Assembly (NCBI GenBank): GCA_965214585.1
Contig: OZ243957.1
Location: forward strand, 2,170,001 to 2,234,000
Source: JAHCHG01 sp965214585
Lineage (GTDB): Bacteria > Acidobacteriota > Blastocatellia > Pyrinomonadales > Pyrinomonadaceae
Length of the DNA: 64,000 bases
Reading direction: 5' to 3'
Shown piece after piece: positions 16,451 through 25,017 of this stretch. Both the position numbers and the translations under genes were made by a program. Every line of letters begins with the position of its first letter. Position 1 is the first letter of the stretch. The notes below the pieces were generated by a model, which worked only from the letters and a program-made list of their open reading frames with translations, was not told where the DNA came from and did no database searches.

Positions 16451-17441
16451 ATAACTCTTCCACCAAATTTTCATAAAGTATAACCGACTTTTCCAAATCC
16501 CGTTTCAAAACAAACTCCCCCGAAGTGTGCGCGTTGAGAATCGAACCCGCGCCCAAAAGCAGAGGCGTTCCCCAATTCGTCAGCTGCGGAATATCGGTAG
16601 TAAAACGCACGACCTTTTGGCTAAACCCTTTAACCGCAAGCATTTTCACCGGCAGACTGCACGACATAATTTCTAATTCCCCGCGCCCGCCAACCGCTTT
16701 TTCTAAAATTTCCATCAGCGGTTCGAGTTCTGTAACCATTCTGATATGCAAACCCGCTTCGGCAAACGGCGCGATGACGTTTGTTTTCAAACCGCCGGAA
16801 ATTGTGCCAATATTCAAAGTCGTTTCGCCGAAAAATTCATCAGTCGGCAAATCCGTTTTCCGCATTTCCGCTAAAATATCGAGCAATTTATCAATCGCCG
16901 ATTCGCCCGTTTCGGGATAAGCCGAATGTCCCGCAATGCCTTTTGTTTTCAGCAAAACGCGCAGCGAGCCTTTCGAGCCGATTCCCAAATCGTTATCCGT
17001 CGGTTCGCCGTTGATAATAAATTTGCACTTTCCGGCGAGTCGGTGCGTATTTGCCGCCTTCGAGCCGAGCGAAGATTCTTCCTCGTCAACGGTAAACAAT
17101 AAACCGAGATTTTCAATTCCTTTTCGGCGCAAATTTTCCGCCGCCGTAATCTGCGAAGCGATTATCCCCTTCGCATCGCACGCGCCGCGCCCCATAATTT
17201 TCTCGTCCGTTTCCGTCGGCGCAATAAACGGTGGAACGGTGTCAATATGCGTCGAGAGAAAAATTTCGGGATTGCCGGAAGCAGTTGCGATAACATTTTT
17301 TCGCCCGTTTACAACGTCTTGCAATTCAACGTCGTAACCGAGCGATTCGAGATATTCGCCCAAAAATGCGCCGATCATTTGCTCGTCGCCCGAAACGGAC
17401 GGAATTTTCATCAATGCAGTTGTTAATTCAAAAAGATTCAT
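16428..17441 (-). CDS. dapE: M20 metallopeptidase, probable succinyl-diaminopimelate desuccinylase
   Basis: A 337-residue M20 zinc hydrolase. Metal-binding and catalytic segments are LSTHIDTVPPF (His, Asp), GRGACDAKG (Asp), TVDEEESSLGS (Glu pair), INGEPTDN and the late LLGAGSILNAHTSGE with its His. The dimerisation domain follows GIAGHSAYPETGESA. M20 members include DapE, ArgE and LysK; DapE is preferred because dapB, dapA and dapD lie downstream, but ArgE-like activity is not excluded. The final residues STDEHG and stop are encoded by the terminal inverted repeat at 16420-16450. Confidence 0.82.
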   Translation of the reverse strand: MNLFELTTALMKIPSVSGDEQMIGAFLGEYLESLGYDVELQDVVNGRKNVIATASGNPEIFLSTHIDTVPPFIAPTETDEKIMGRGACDAKGIIASQITAAENLRRKGIENLGLLFTVDEEESSLGSKAANTHRLAGKCKFIINGEPTDNDLGIGSKGSLRVLLKTKGIAGHSAYPETGESAIDKLLDILAEMRKTDLPTDEFFGETTLNIGTISGGLKTNVIAPFAEAGLHIRMVTELEPLMEILEKAVGGRGELEIMSCSLPVKMLAVKGFSQKVVRFTTDIPQLTNWGTPLLLGAGSILNAHTSGEFVLKRDLEKSVILYENLVEELLSTDEHG

Positions 17442-17540
17442 AAGATATTTGCGATTTTCAATTTGCGAATAAATTTTTAACGCGCGAAATTTAACGGTAA
17501 AACTTATCAGAATGTTATACTACAATAAAGTTTCGACTAA

Positions 17541-17686
17541 TGGAACGCCGTCCATCTTGGCGGCAATGAGCGCGACAGCGCGAAAAATAACGCGACGCGC
17601 TTTGAAGTTAAATTTGAAAATTAATGTTGATTTAACTCTGCTCAAACGCTTCCGCGTTTGTTGCCGCCAAGATGGACGGCGTTCCG
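17541..17686. repeat. Family B palindromic element, copy 3
   Basis: TGGAACGCCGTCCATCTTGG pairs with CCAAGATGGACGGCGTTCCG, with inner AATGAGCGCGACAGCGCGAAAAA. It fills most of 17442-17768, which has no gene; the rest contains a short AACAACGAACAACTAGCAAC repeat just before the bax1 start, similar to the arm at 45858-45877. Confidence 0.8.
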
Positions 17687-17768
17687 TTCGTTATCAACTA
17701 TTCTGTTTGTCTATTTCTTTGTTGATTTTTTCAAACAACGAACAACTAGCAACAAACCACGAACAAAA

Positions 17769-18974
17769 ATGCTTACATCCGATTTAGCAATCAATTTCCG
17801 TCGCGCGGGTAAAATTTTCCCGCGACTTATCAACACAGACAATCGTAATTATCTGACTGACGCGGAGAATCTGATTGAGATTTTCGAGAATTTTACCGGC
17901 GAAAAACGCGGCGATTTGGACGGCGAACTCGAAGAATACGTTGGCACAGGCACGAATTATCGGGTTTTGCGCGGTTTGATAAAACTGCTTACCGACAGAT
18001 GCGAATTTGAAACGGCGAGCGTTGCCGAACCGCAGGAAATTAGACAAAAAGTGTTTCTCGAAGCGGGAAAATTTCAGCCCGTTCTGCCCGAATCAAAAGA
18101 GCGCAGCAAGGTTTTAAAAATTGCCGCAAAAGAATTTCAAACTGATGTGGACGTGATTTTTCGGCAGCTTTACGCCGATTTGCCGCAAAATCAAAAATTG
18201 ATTGAATTTGAAGAAATTTCGCCCGAAGATTTGCTTGACCGATACAATTTGGCGCAGGCGCAAGCCTTGCTTTACAGATGCGTCGAAATGCAGATTTCGG
18301 TTCAGCCTTCGAGCGCGGCAAATTACCGCAATATCTTCGGCGCGATAAAGCATTTCGGTTTGATTCATTCGATCAGCGGAAACGCTAAAAAAGGTTACGA
18401 AATAATTATCACGGGCGCGGCTTCGCTGTTTCACCGTTCGCAAAAATACGGAATTCAGATGGCGGTTTTTCTGCCCGCATTACTGCTTTGCGAAAATTGG
18501 AAAATGTCCGCCGAAATTGACGATAAAAAATACGGCAATTCGTTTTACGAACTCGCAAGCGAACAAACCGAACTCGATTCGTGCTATTTCAGCGAACCCG
18601 AATTTGAAAATCCGCTTTATGAAAAACTCAAAACCGATTGGGAAAAATCTTCGACTGAATGGAAACTAAAAGAAAATAAAGAAGTTGTAGATTTGGGCAA
18701 ATCGGCTTTCATTCCCGATTTCGTTTTAATTTCGCCTAGAAAAGAGAAAGTTTATCTGGACATTTTAGGATTCTGGACACCGAAACTTTTGAAAAAACGA
18801 CTTGCCGATTTTAGCAATACGAAATTCCAAAAATTCATCATCGCCGCTTCCCAAGAACTTCGCGGAACTCGTGAAGAAGAAACGATAAAAAACGAAAACG
18901 TGATTTTCTTCAAATCCGTAATTCGCCCGCTTTTGCTTGAAGAAACGGCGGAAACATTATTAAGGAATCGTTAA
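17769..18974 (+). CDS. bax1: DUF790 nuclease Bax1 (XPB partner)
   Basis: A 401-residue DUF790 protein. In archaea Bax1 is a structure-specific endonuclease that binds XPB and cuts the repair bubble, an XPG-like role. Visible: N-terminal MLTSDLAINFRRAGKIFPR, a central LAQAQALLYRCVEMQI region, and a C-terminal nuclease-like core with FIPDFVLISP and VYLDILGFWTPKLLKKRL. The start ATG at 17769 follows the family pattern; an earlier in-frame ATG is inside the palindrome. The gene is on the opposite strand from the XPB helicase, about 9 kb away, whereas the pair is often adjacent. Confidence 0.88.
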   Translation: MLTSDLAINFRRAGKIFPRLINTDNRNYLTDAENLIEIFENFTGEKRGDLDGELEEYVGTGTNYRVLRGLIKLLTDRCEFETASVAEPQEIRQKVFLEAGKFQPVLPESKERSKVLKIAAKEFQTDVDVIFRQLYADLPQNQKLIEFEEISPEDLLDRYNLAQAQALLYRCVEMQISVQPSSAANYRNIFGAIKHFGLIHSISGNAKKGYEIIITGAASLFHRSQKYGIQMAVFLPALLLCENWKMSAEIDDKKYGNSFYELASEQTELDSCYFSEPEFENPLYEKLKTDWEKSSTEWKLKENKEVVDLGKSAFIPDFVLISPRKEKVYLDILGFWTPKLLKKRLADFSNTKFQKFIIAASQELRGTREEETIKNENVIFFKSVIRPLLLEETAETLLRNR

Positions 18975-18978
18975 AGAA

Positions 18979-19010
18979 TTTTTTTAACCACATAGAAATA
19001 TAGAAAACAT
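18979..19010. repeat. Solo copy of an AACCACATAGAAA repeat arm
   Basis: TTTTTTTAACCACATAGAAA plus TATAGAAAACAT matches the arms of the nested element at 33271-33588. It lies just after the bax1 stop, inside a weak AAGGAATCG/CGATTCCTT hairpin (18962-19059) that may end bax1 transcription. Confidence 0.55.
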
Positions 19011-19087
19011 AGCGAAAGATAAGCTACTTTTATAAGGTATTTTTTTCCGATTCCTTAATTTCCAAAATAGCAGTTTTTGTAAAAATT

Positions 19088-21004
19088 TTATTTGACGGAA
19101 TTTCCTTTCTTTTCCGCCAAATCTTTTTTCAACTTCTTCAAATAACCGTCGCTTAGTTCGAGAATTCCGAAGCCTTTTGTTTTCGGGTTTTCGATTGTTT
19201 TTAGACTCGCCAAAACGTCTTCAAAATCCTCAACCGAATACGCGGCGATTGCCGATTTTAAGCCGAAACCTTTTGCGCCGAAGGTGAAATTTATAAATTC
19301 GATGCCCGAAAATCCATTGGCAAGCGGCGCGTATTCGTTGGAAATGTCGAGATTTGCTGCAGCATCAATCAATTTTGCGGTTTGGGCGAAAATCTTCAGC
19401 GATTCGATCTTGTCAACATCGGCGTAAGCGTTTGCCAAACCGAAACCGATCTTTATCCAGTCTTCATCCGATTTTTCGGCTTTGGCGAAAAGTTTCGCCG
19501 CGTCGGAAAGCCAGTAATTTAGCTGAACTTGGTCTTTGTTTTCCTTTAATTTCGCCGCGCCGTAGATCAAACTCGCGGCTTTTTGTTTTGCGTTTGAATT
19601 TTTGCCGAGAATTTTATACGCGCTGTCGAGTTCGTTTTTGCCGATCTCGTCAAATGTTTTGCGGTAAATTACAAAATTCGTGATTTGCATTTGCAGTTGC
19701 TCGTCTTCGATCTTTGAAGCGATGCTTTTGCCGCGCTCGAACATTTCGGCGGTTGTTTTTAAAGCCGCCTGCGCGTAAAGCACATCGCGGCGCAGCGGAT
19801 TCGCTTCTTTTTCGGCATTTTCAACCATTTTATCAATTATTCTCGCTTGATAATCGGCGTATGATTCGCCCGGTTGAATTTTTACCGCGCCCGCTGTCGT
19901 GCTTTGCGGAGCGGGCGAAAAATTCGTGCTTGCCAAAATCGCCGTCTGACGCTCGCGCAAAGCCTGAGTTTGCGCGGGCATCGAATCGCCGATGCGTCCC
20001 AAAATCGTGCCGACCACGCTGTATTGCTCGCGTGCGCTGATTTCCGCGTTTTCCCTGTTTGAAGGCAGAGGCAGACGAAGCAGAGCGTCGGCGGAAACGC
20101 GCAAAAACTCCTGCGCCAGAGCCGGATTTAGCTGTGCCATCATCACGATCTTCGGCTGATTCTGCACGACAGCCATCGAAAATTGTCCTTTGTCGTCGGT
20201 GTTTGCCGCAACTCTGACTTGTCCGGGCGAATAAACATAGGAATCGAGAATCAAAATCTCGTTCGGACTTTCAATGCCTCTTTTTTCGATTCTCTGCAAA
20301 GCGAGGCGCAAAACATTCTGCGCGAGTTCGGGATTTTGCGCTTGGATTTGGATCAAAACCGTCTGCAAACCGAAGGAAATTCCGTCGCGCAAACTTTCGA
20401 CAGCGAGCGATGCCGCCGCTTCGGGGTTGTCTTTTGCCGCCTGTAACGCTAATTGCAAAAGCACGGAACTTCGCGCCGTGCGGTCGTCGAATGTGCCGCG
20501 ATTTTTCTGAAAATCTTCTTCGGCAAAATCCGTCAATTCATCGAGCCATTTTTGCGCCAATTCGGGTTTACGTTTTCTCGCTACCAGCAAAACCGCCCGC
20601 GCCGCATTTACACGCGCCGATTGATTTATAAACCGTTTGTCCTTCGCGCCCGATTCTTCAACCTGCTTTGCCTTTTCCCAACCCGTTTTCAAATAAAATT
20701 CGGCGGAGATCGGATCAACGTCCCAGATCATTTCGGAAATCCGCGCCTGAACTTCCGCCGAAGTTTTCGCGTCGTCCCAACTTTTCGCGTCTTCGGCGGT
20801 TTCGCGCAAAACTTCCAAAACTCTCGAATTCAAAAGATTCGGCATCGCGTCCGCCGCATTTTTAGCCGGGTTTTTATCAGTTTTCGCCGTTTCTTTTTCA
20901 GAATTTTTCTTCGGCGAAGTTTGCCCGAAAGTATTTTGATTCGGGAAAGCAAAAACGCCGAGCGTTAAAAAAAAGATTGCGATTTTCAGACTTTTAATTT
21001 TCAT
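19088..21004 (-). CDS. Large secreted helical protein, unknown function
   Basis: A 638-residue protein with a signal peptide (about residues 1-27) and a low-complexity Lys/Asn linker (about 30-52). A long helical-repeat-like body follows, with recurring phrases such as DPISAEFYLKTGWEKA, KPELAQKWLDEL and NPELAQNVLRLAL that suggest an alpha-solenoid. I do not recognise a named family. Its start overlaps the stop of the upstream gene (21001-21699) as ATGA, so the two are translationally coupled and probably act together outside the cytoplasm. Confidence 0.7.
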   Translation of the reverse strand: MKIKSLKIAIFFLTLGVFAFPNQNTFGQTSPKKNSEKETAKTDKNPAKNAADAMPNLLNSRVLEVLRETAEDAKSWDDAKTSAEVQARISEMIWDVDPISAEFYLKTGWEKAKQVEESGAKDKRFINQSARVNAARAVLLVARKRKPELAQKWLDELTDFAEEDFQKNRGTFDDRTARSSVLLQLALQAAKDNPEAAASLAVESLRDGISFGLQTVLIQIQAQNPELAQNVLRLALQRIEKRGIESPNEILILDSYVYSPGQVRVAANTDDKGQFSMAVVQNQPKIVMMAQLNPALAQEFLRVSADALLRLPLPSNRENAEISAREQYSVVGTILGRIGDSMPAQTQALRERQTAILASTNFSPAPQSTTAGAVKIQPGESYADYQARIIDKMVENAEKEANPLRRDVLYAQAALKTTAEMFERGKSIASKIEDEQLQMQITNFVIYRKTFDEIGKNELDSAYKILGKNSNAKQKAASLIYGAAKLKENKDQVQLNYWLSDAAKLFAKAEKSDEDWIKIGFGLANAYADVDKIESLKIFAQTAKLIDAAANLDISNEYAPLANGFSGIEFINFTFGAKGFGLKSAIAAYSVEDFEDVLASLKTIENPKTKGFGILELSDGYLKKLKKDLAEKKGNSVK

Positions 21005-21699
21005 TTGTCACCTCGTCCCCAACTGTCGCTCGTTTTATTTCTTTCCAGACTAGACTCATAAAGTCCGCCTTTTTCGTTCACATAAAAATTCAGATAAAAT
21101 GCGTCGGAAGCGGTATTTTTCCCGCTTTCATCCTGCGCGAAAGACATTTTCATAAACAAACCTTCTTTATAAATGGTTTTGTTTAGTTTCGCATCAAAAA
21201 TTTTGACCGTGTAAAAGGTCAACAAGTGTGCGCCCTGCGTTTTTTCCTTATCGGAAATCTTTGCGGAAAAAGGAATCGCCGTTTTTTCTTCGATTCTGCC
21301 GCCGATTGTTTTTAAGTTTTTCCTGATAAAATTGCCGCTCGCCAAAAGCGTTTTGACGGGAAAATCTTCTTTGGTCGGTGTCGAAGACGAAACTTGAATG
21401 CCGTTTTTGCTCGGCTGATCTTTCAATATATTTCGGATGGATTTGCTGAATTCCGCTTCCGATACAAAATAAAGTTCGTAAAAAACCTGAAACGAACTGC
21501 TGTCCGAGTTCGCGCCCGGCAGATTTACAAGCGTCGTTCTGAAATTTATTTTGTCGGCGTAAAGTTCCGGCGCGGGCGTGTTCGGCTCGATTCTTGTCAT
21601 TCGCATCTGCGGTCTGGTTTGCGCCTGTGCTGTTTGAATTGAGCAGATTGCGAAAAGTGCGAAGATAAAGGCGATTAATTTTGTGCGGTTTTGTTTCAT
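21001..21699 (-). CDS. Secreted protein, unknown function
   Basis: A 232-residue protein with a signal peptide (about residues 1-26, ending SIQTAQAQ) and a predicted beta-rich mature part, with no lipobox. Phrases such as FQVFYELYFVSEAEF, HLLTFYTVKIFDAKL and ASDAFYLNFYVNEKGGLYES do not match any family I know. It precedes the 638-residue secreted protein with a four-base ATGA overlap; the pair forms a clear two-gene operon. Confidence 0.68.
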   Translation of the reverse strand: MKQNRTKLIAFIFALFAICSIQTAQAQTRPQMRMTRIEPNTPAPELYADKINFRTTLVNLPGANSDSSSFQVFYELYFVSEAEFSKSIRNILKDQPSKNGIQVSSSTPTKEDFPVKTLLASGNFIRKNLKTIGGRIEEKTAIPFSAKISDKEKTQGAHLLTFYTVKIFDAKLNKTIYKEGLFMKMSFAQDESGKNTASDAFYLNFYVNEKGGLYESSLERNKTSDSWGRGDK

Positions 21700-21783
21700 T
21701 ATTACTTCGTTTATATTTTGATAAAGGATTTATAGCACAAAAAACAGAAAAAATGCCAACAAATTTGTGACGGCGATTGCAAT

Positions 21784-21858
21784 AATCAGAACAGGGAGCG
21801 ATAGCGACTTGGTAAGTCCTCAATTTTAACCCATTCGCTATTGCTCACGGTTCTGATT
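21784..21858. repeat. Imperfect inverted repeat
   Basis: AATCAGAACAGGGAGCGATA pairs with a diverged TATTGCTCACGGTTCTGATT about 30 bp on. It lies upstream of the secreted pair, in the 21700-22145 gap that has no intact gene. Confidence 0.55.
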
Positions 21859-21895
21859 TTAAGATGTAAAAGCGGCAAATTAAATAACAAAATTA

Positions 21896-22150
21896 GGTAG
21901 TGAACTAAAAGTAATGCTGACAAGTTTTTTTATCAATTGCCGTCTGCTCCTACTGACGGTTTAGTTTGCAGCAAAAGACAGGCTTTAGCCGAACTATTAA
22001 ATTAAATTTATTCCTTAACAGCTTTAGCTAAAGCAAATAGGATGATTAATATATTTTTGAAATTTGGCTGAAGCCGATTACCTTGTCAGCAATCTTTCCG
22101 TCAGCTAAAGCAGACGGCAATTCATAGAGCATTACTTTTAATTCACTAAC
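21896..22150. repeat. Large palindromic element truncating a toxin gene
   Basis: About 255 bp with matching ends GTAGTGAACTAAAAGTAATG and CATTACTTTTAATTCACTAA, second arms AATTGCCGTCTGCT and AGCAGACGGCAATT, and inner GCTTTAGC-type hairpins, so most of it can fold as one long stem. Its right end supplies the stop codon that cuts the toxin frame at 22146-22214 to 22 codons. Confidence 0.7.
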
Positions 22151-22214
22151 CCCCTTTATTTTTCGTCAAATCGGTAAAAGGAAACGGTGTCAGCACAATT
22201 TTTCCGCGCTTCAT
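22146..22214 (-). pseudogene. Truncated PemK/MazF-type toxin
   Basis: A 22-codon frame MKRGKIVLTPFPFTDLTKNK plus GG and stop. The sequence is the hallmark start of PemK/MazF mRNA interferases (basic start, P-F-P-F-T-D-L), which are normally about 110 residues. Its ATG overlaps the antitoxin stop as ATGA. The frame ends where the palindromic element 21896-22150 begins, and no continuation is recognisable on the far side, so the toxin is lost or replaced. Confidence 0.75.
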
Positions 22215-22441
22215 TTGTATTTCACCTTTAGATCATCAACCGAATAAACGTCTTCGCGCTCGTCGCTCAAAAAATCCAACGCGCCGCCGTTTTCCGCCAG
22301 ACGCATTAAATCTTCTGTTTGAAAATCAATTTCTTCTATTTCAATCGGTTCGGTTTTTTCCGCAATTTCAATTAGTTTTCGCAAATCTTCTTGGGAAATT
22401 ATCACCTGATTTTCGCTGTGATTTATGGTTTGAATGTTCAT
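22211..22441 (-). CDS. Antitoxin of a MazF/PemK-type module
   Basis: A 76-residue acidic protein with helices VIISQEDLRKLIEIAEKTEP and TEDLMRLAENGGALDFL, no membrane segment. It is called an antitoxin from its size, acidity and its ATGA overlap with a PemK-like toxin start; the sequence alone is not assigned to a family. ATG at 22441 is chosen. Longer in-frame extension into the VWA gene is not supported. It lies five bases after the VWA gene and probably reads from the same transcript. Confidence 0.65.
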   Translation of the reverse strand: MNIQTINHSENQVIISQEDLRKLIEIAEKTEPIEIEEIDFQTEDLMRLAENGGALDFLSDEREDVYSVDDLKVKYK

Positions 22442-22446
22442 AAATT

Positions 22447-23769
22447 TTATTTTACGCGGCTCGTTCTGCGCTTCAAGAAATCCATCAAAACAAATTCCGT
22501 CAAATTGTTCGGATTGGCAAAATACGCTTTTCCGCGTGTCATTTCGGACATTTGTTTGACGAATTCGACCAGATAATAATCGCTGGCGAGCATAAAAGTA
22601 TTTATCATAATTCCGGCTTTGCGGCACGCCTGCACTTCCTTGAAAGTTTCCGCCATCACGAACGGATCGTTGCCCATCGAATTTTTGTAAAGTGCGCGTT
22701 TGCTGTCTTTTGCTTCTGAATAACGGCGGTAATTTAAGTATGCAGGATTTCCCGAATCTATGAACGCGGCTGTCGGTTTGCCGTCCGTAACCATTACGAT
22801 CTGCTTCATTTCCTTGCCTTGCGCGGCTAATAAACGTCTGGCTAACTTCAAGCCTTCCGCCGTGTTCGTGTAGTGCGGTCCGACCTGCGTTGTGGCTAAT
22901 TTTGCAAGCGGCAATTCTTCCGCGTCGTCGTGAAAAAGAACGATTTTGAGCGAATCGCCCGGATATTGCGTGCGAATCAAATGCGCGAGCGCGAGCGCGA
23001 CTTTTTTGGCGGGCGTGAAGCGGTCTTCGCCGTATAAAATCATCGAATGCGAGCAATCAAGCATCACAACCGTCGCGCACGAAGATTGATAATCCTGCTG
23101 ATGAACGTATAAATCCTTGTATTCCAGATTCAGCGGAACGCCCAAACCTTCGCGTGTGATCGCGCTCAAAAGCGTTGCGTTGACATCTAAATTTATTGTG
23201 TCGCCGAACTCATACTGCTTGGAACTCATCGCGGCTTCGATTCCCGTGTCGAGTTCCGGCGTTTCGTGTCTGCCGATTGAGGATTTGCCCATCGAACCGA
23301 GAAGTTTCTGCAAAGTTTTGTAGCCGAGAAAATCCAAGCCTTTTTCGGTCAACTGAAAACGCACGTCGCGCGGCTGCGATTCTCCAACTTCGCCTTGTCC
23401 CTGCCCGTTTTGCGGCTGATTTTGCTGTTGTTCGACTTCTTTTAAATCCAGATAACCTTCTTCGACCAGACGTTCGATCAAATTGTTTATTAATTCTTCG
23501 AGCAGCGAACCTTTGAATTTGCCTTCGTTGTCGTCAAGCATTTTCTCAACATCGAGTTCGTCCAAAATTCCCTGCTCTAAAAGCGCGTTAAGAAGTGCCT
23601 GCCGAAGCGCGTCAAGCGAATCGTCAACTTCATTGCGTTGGCGCGAATACCAATAATCTTCGTTATAACCCGAATCGAGCATCATATCCGACAGCGACTG
23701 CATTAAATCGCCGAGATTTACGCCGAAGACATCGAAGCCCTTGAATTTTGAATAGCGTATAAATTTCAT
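22447..23769 (-). CDS. VWA-domain protein (ChlD/CoxE-like)
   Basis: A 440-residue cytoplasmic protein with an N-terminal helical region containing a Gln-rich linker (about 113-127) and a C-terminal von Willebrand factor A domain. The MIDAS is complete: DCSHS at D238-S242, NTAEGLKLARR (Thr) and MVTDGKP (Asp). Such proteins pair with MoxR/ChlI-type AAA+ ATPases; a matching ATPase is encoded at 59470-61389. A strong AGAGGAG site precedes ATG at 23769. The gene is divergent from the glycine-zipper gene at 23939. Confidence 0.85.
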   Translation of the reverse strand: MKFIRYSKFKGFDVFGVNLGDLMQSLSDMMLDSGYNEDYWYSRQRNEVDDSLDALRQALLNALLEQGILDELDVEKMLDDNEGKFKGSLLEELINNLIERLVEEGYLDLKEVEQQQNQPQNGQGQGEVGESQPRDVRFQLTEKGLDFLGYKTLQKLLGSMGKSSIGRHETPELDTGIEAAMSSKQYEFGDTINLDVNATLLSAITREGLGVPLNLEYKDLYVHQQDYQSSCATVVMLDCSHSMILYGEDRFTPAKKVALALAHLIRTQYPGDSLKIVLFHDDAEELPLAKLATTQVGPHYTNTAEGLKLARRLLAAQGKEMKQIVMVTDGKPTAAFIDSGNPAYLNYRRYSEAKDSKRALYKNSMGNDPFVMAETFKEVQACRKAGIMINTFMLASDYYLVEFVKQMSEMTRGKAYFANPNNLTEFVLMDFLKRRTSRVK

Positions 23770-23938
23770 TAAAACTCCTCTGAAAACTTTTTAACCGAGA
23801 AAACGCGAATTTGCCATTCGCCGCCCATTTGTTTATATTAAGTATATCAAACAACTCTCCTTTTTCATCCGCGCTCTTCCCGAAACGCAGAAAAAATTTC
23901 TCTCCTCGTTTAACAAAAAAATAAGGAAGGTTACAAAA

Positions 23939-24403
23939 ATGAAAAAGTTTACGGCAATTTTAGCAATGTTTTTCCTCTTTGCGGTCAGCGCACCGATTTC
24001 GGTCAGCGCGTATTCGGGCGGCAATAAATACAAAAAATCTTTTAATTCCAAACGCTATAAAAAGCAAAAGAAACGAAGAAAAGTCAGCCGGAAATATCGC
24101 AAACGGGCGGCGCGAAACAATTACCGCGCGAGAAATTACAACCGGCGTTCCAACAGAAATTACAGAAACAATAATCGCCGCGATTATCGCAGACGCGATC
24201 AGCGTTCGGTTTATCGCCGCCATCGCAACGCTATCAATATCGGCATCGGCGGCGCGGCGGGCGCAATTGTCGGCGGAATCATCGGCGGCAAAAAAGGCGC
24301 GTTGATCGGCGCGGGTGTCGGCGCAGGCGCGGGCGCGGCTTATACTTACGGAATCAATCCGAAAAACAAAAGAAAGAAACGCAGAAATTACCGCCGTCAA
24401 TGA
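23939..24403 (+). CDS. Secreted cationic glycine-zipper protein, paralogue 1
   Basis: A 154-residue protein: signal peptide (about 1-24), a very basic Arg/Lys/Tyr/Asn-rich segment (about 28-95) and a glycine-zipper segment NIGIGGAAGAIVGGIIGGKK plus GALIGAGVGAGAGAAYTYG, ending in NPKNKRKKRRNY. The glycine zipper suggests membrane insertion or oligomerisation and the basic part suggests binding to an acidic partner such as LPS or nucleic acid; both are inference. A paralogue is at 61468-61824. An AAGGAAGG ribosome site precedes ATG and a terminator follows at 24428. Confidence 0.75.
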   Translation: MKKFTAILAMFFLFAVSAPISVSAYSGGNKYKKSFNSKRYKKQKKRRKVSRKYRKRAARNNYRARNYNRRSNRNYRNNNRRDYRRRDQRSVYRRHRNAINIGIGGAAGAIVGGIIGGKKGALIGAGVGAGAGAAYTYGINPKNKRKKRRNYRRQ

Positions 24404-24427
24404 ATAATCAACTAAATCAAAACAAAG

Positions 24428-24455
24428 AAAGCCGTGATGTCAGTCGCGGCTTTTT
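24428..24455 (+). terminator. Rho-independent terminator
   Basis: AAAGCCGTGA pairs with TCGCGGCTTT around a 6-nt loop and is followed by a short T-run. It is 25 bp after the glycine-zipper gene. Confidence 0.8.
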
Positions 24456-24615
24456 CTATTTTACGCCGGTTTTGAAAAATAATTTCTCACTTTTTACAAA
24501 TCATTAAGGATTTTTTATAGGAAGACGCTAAAACCGGAAAAGGGAAATCCCGGTAATTTAATTTGATAACTTGAATAAAAATTCGTTTTGCGCTAATAAT
24601 TATATTCGCTTCTAT

Positions 24616-24693
24616 GGCGGCTATAGCTCAGTTGGTTAGAGCGCCTGATTGTGGTTCAGGAGGTCACGGGTTCGAGACCCGTTAGCCGCCCCA
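24616..24693 (+). tRNA. tRNA-His (GTG anticodon)
   Basis: A complete cloverleaf. The extra 5' G (24616) pairs with discriminator C (24690), the hallmark of tRNA-His. Acceptor GCGGCTA pairs with TAGCCGC, T8-A9 precede D-stem GCTC, anticodon stem CTGA/TCAG holds loop TTGTGGT with anticodon GTG, and the T-arm is GGGTTCGAGACCC. The 3' CCA is encoded. Confidence 0.97.
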
Positions 24694-24806
24694 TTTTTTA
24701 CTTTCCGCGCATTTTCCAGACAACGCTATGCTTTCTCCGGCATCTTTAGCTATAATTAATAAATCACGAAAATATTAACTATTTTTTTGTGCTTGAATTT
24801 CCAGAG

Positions 24807-24944
24807 AGGCGGAAACCCGACAGTTATGGAGGGTGCTGTTTATAAATCAGCAAGTTTATAGATAAACAGCATTTTCGAAGGGTTCTTGAAAATCAACAAT
24901 CTTCTATTCAATCAGCACCCTCCATAACTGTCGGGTTTCCGCCT
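24807..24944. repeat. Family D palindromic element, copy 1
   Basis: AGGCGGAAACCCGACAGTTA followed by TGGAGGGTGCTG, with an exact inverse copy at the right end (CAGCACCCTCCATAACTGTC onward). Other copies are at 31899-32037 and 49606-49728. Apart from the terminator, tRNA-His and this element, 24404-25017 holds nothing recognisable. Confidence 0.85.
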
Positions 24945-25017
24945 ATGCTGCTAAAAGCCGCCGCGCCGAAAAACGGTCTGCGGATTTTGGTGAAATTTTC
25001 GAGAGGTTCTGCAAATT

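Noticed and set aside
11446..17540. Lysine riboswitch ahead of dap genes
   Set aside because: The leaders of dapE, dapB, dapA and dapD are too short or are repeat sequence; no lysine-riboswitch core was recognised.
20453..20968. Plus-strand frame of 171 codons
   Set aside because: Antisense to the secreted 638-residue gene, rich in Arg/Phe, no domain; a shadow of GC-biased third positions.
22442..23056. Long in-frame extension upstream of the 76-residue antitoxin
   Set aside because: It runs inside the VWA gene in another frame and is Arg-rich low-quality sequence; the ATG at 22441 gives a complete compact protein.
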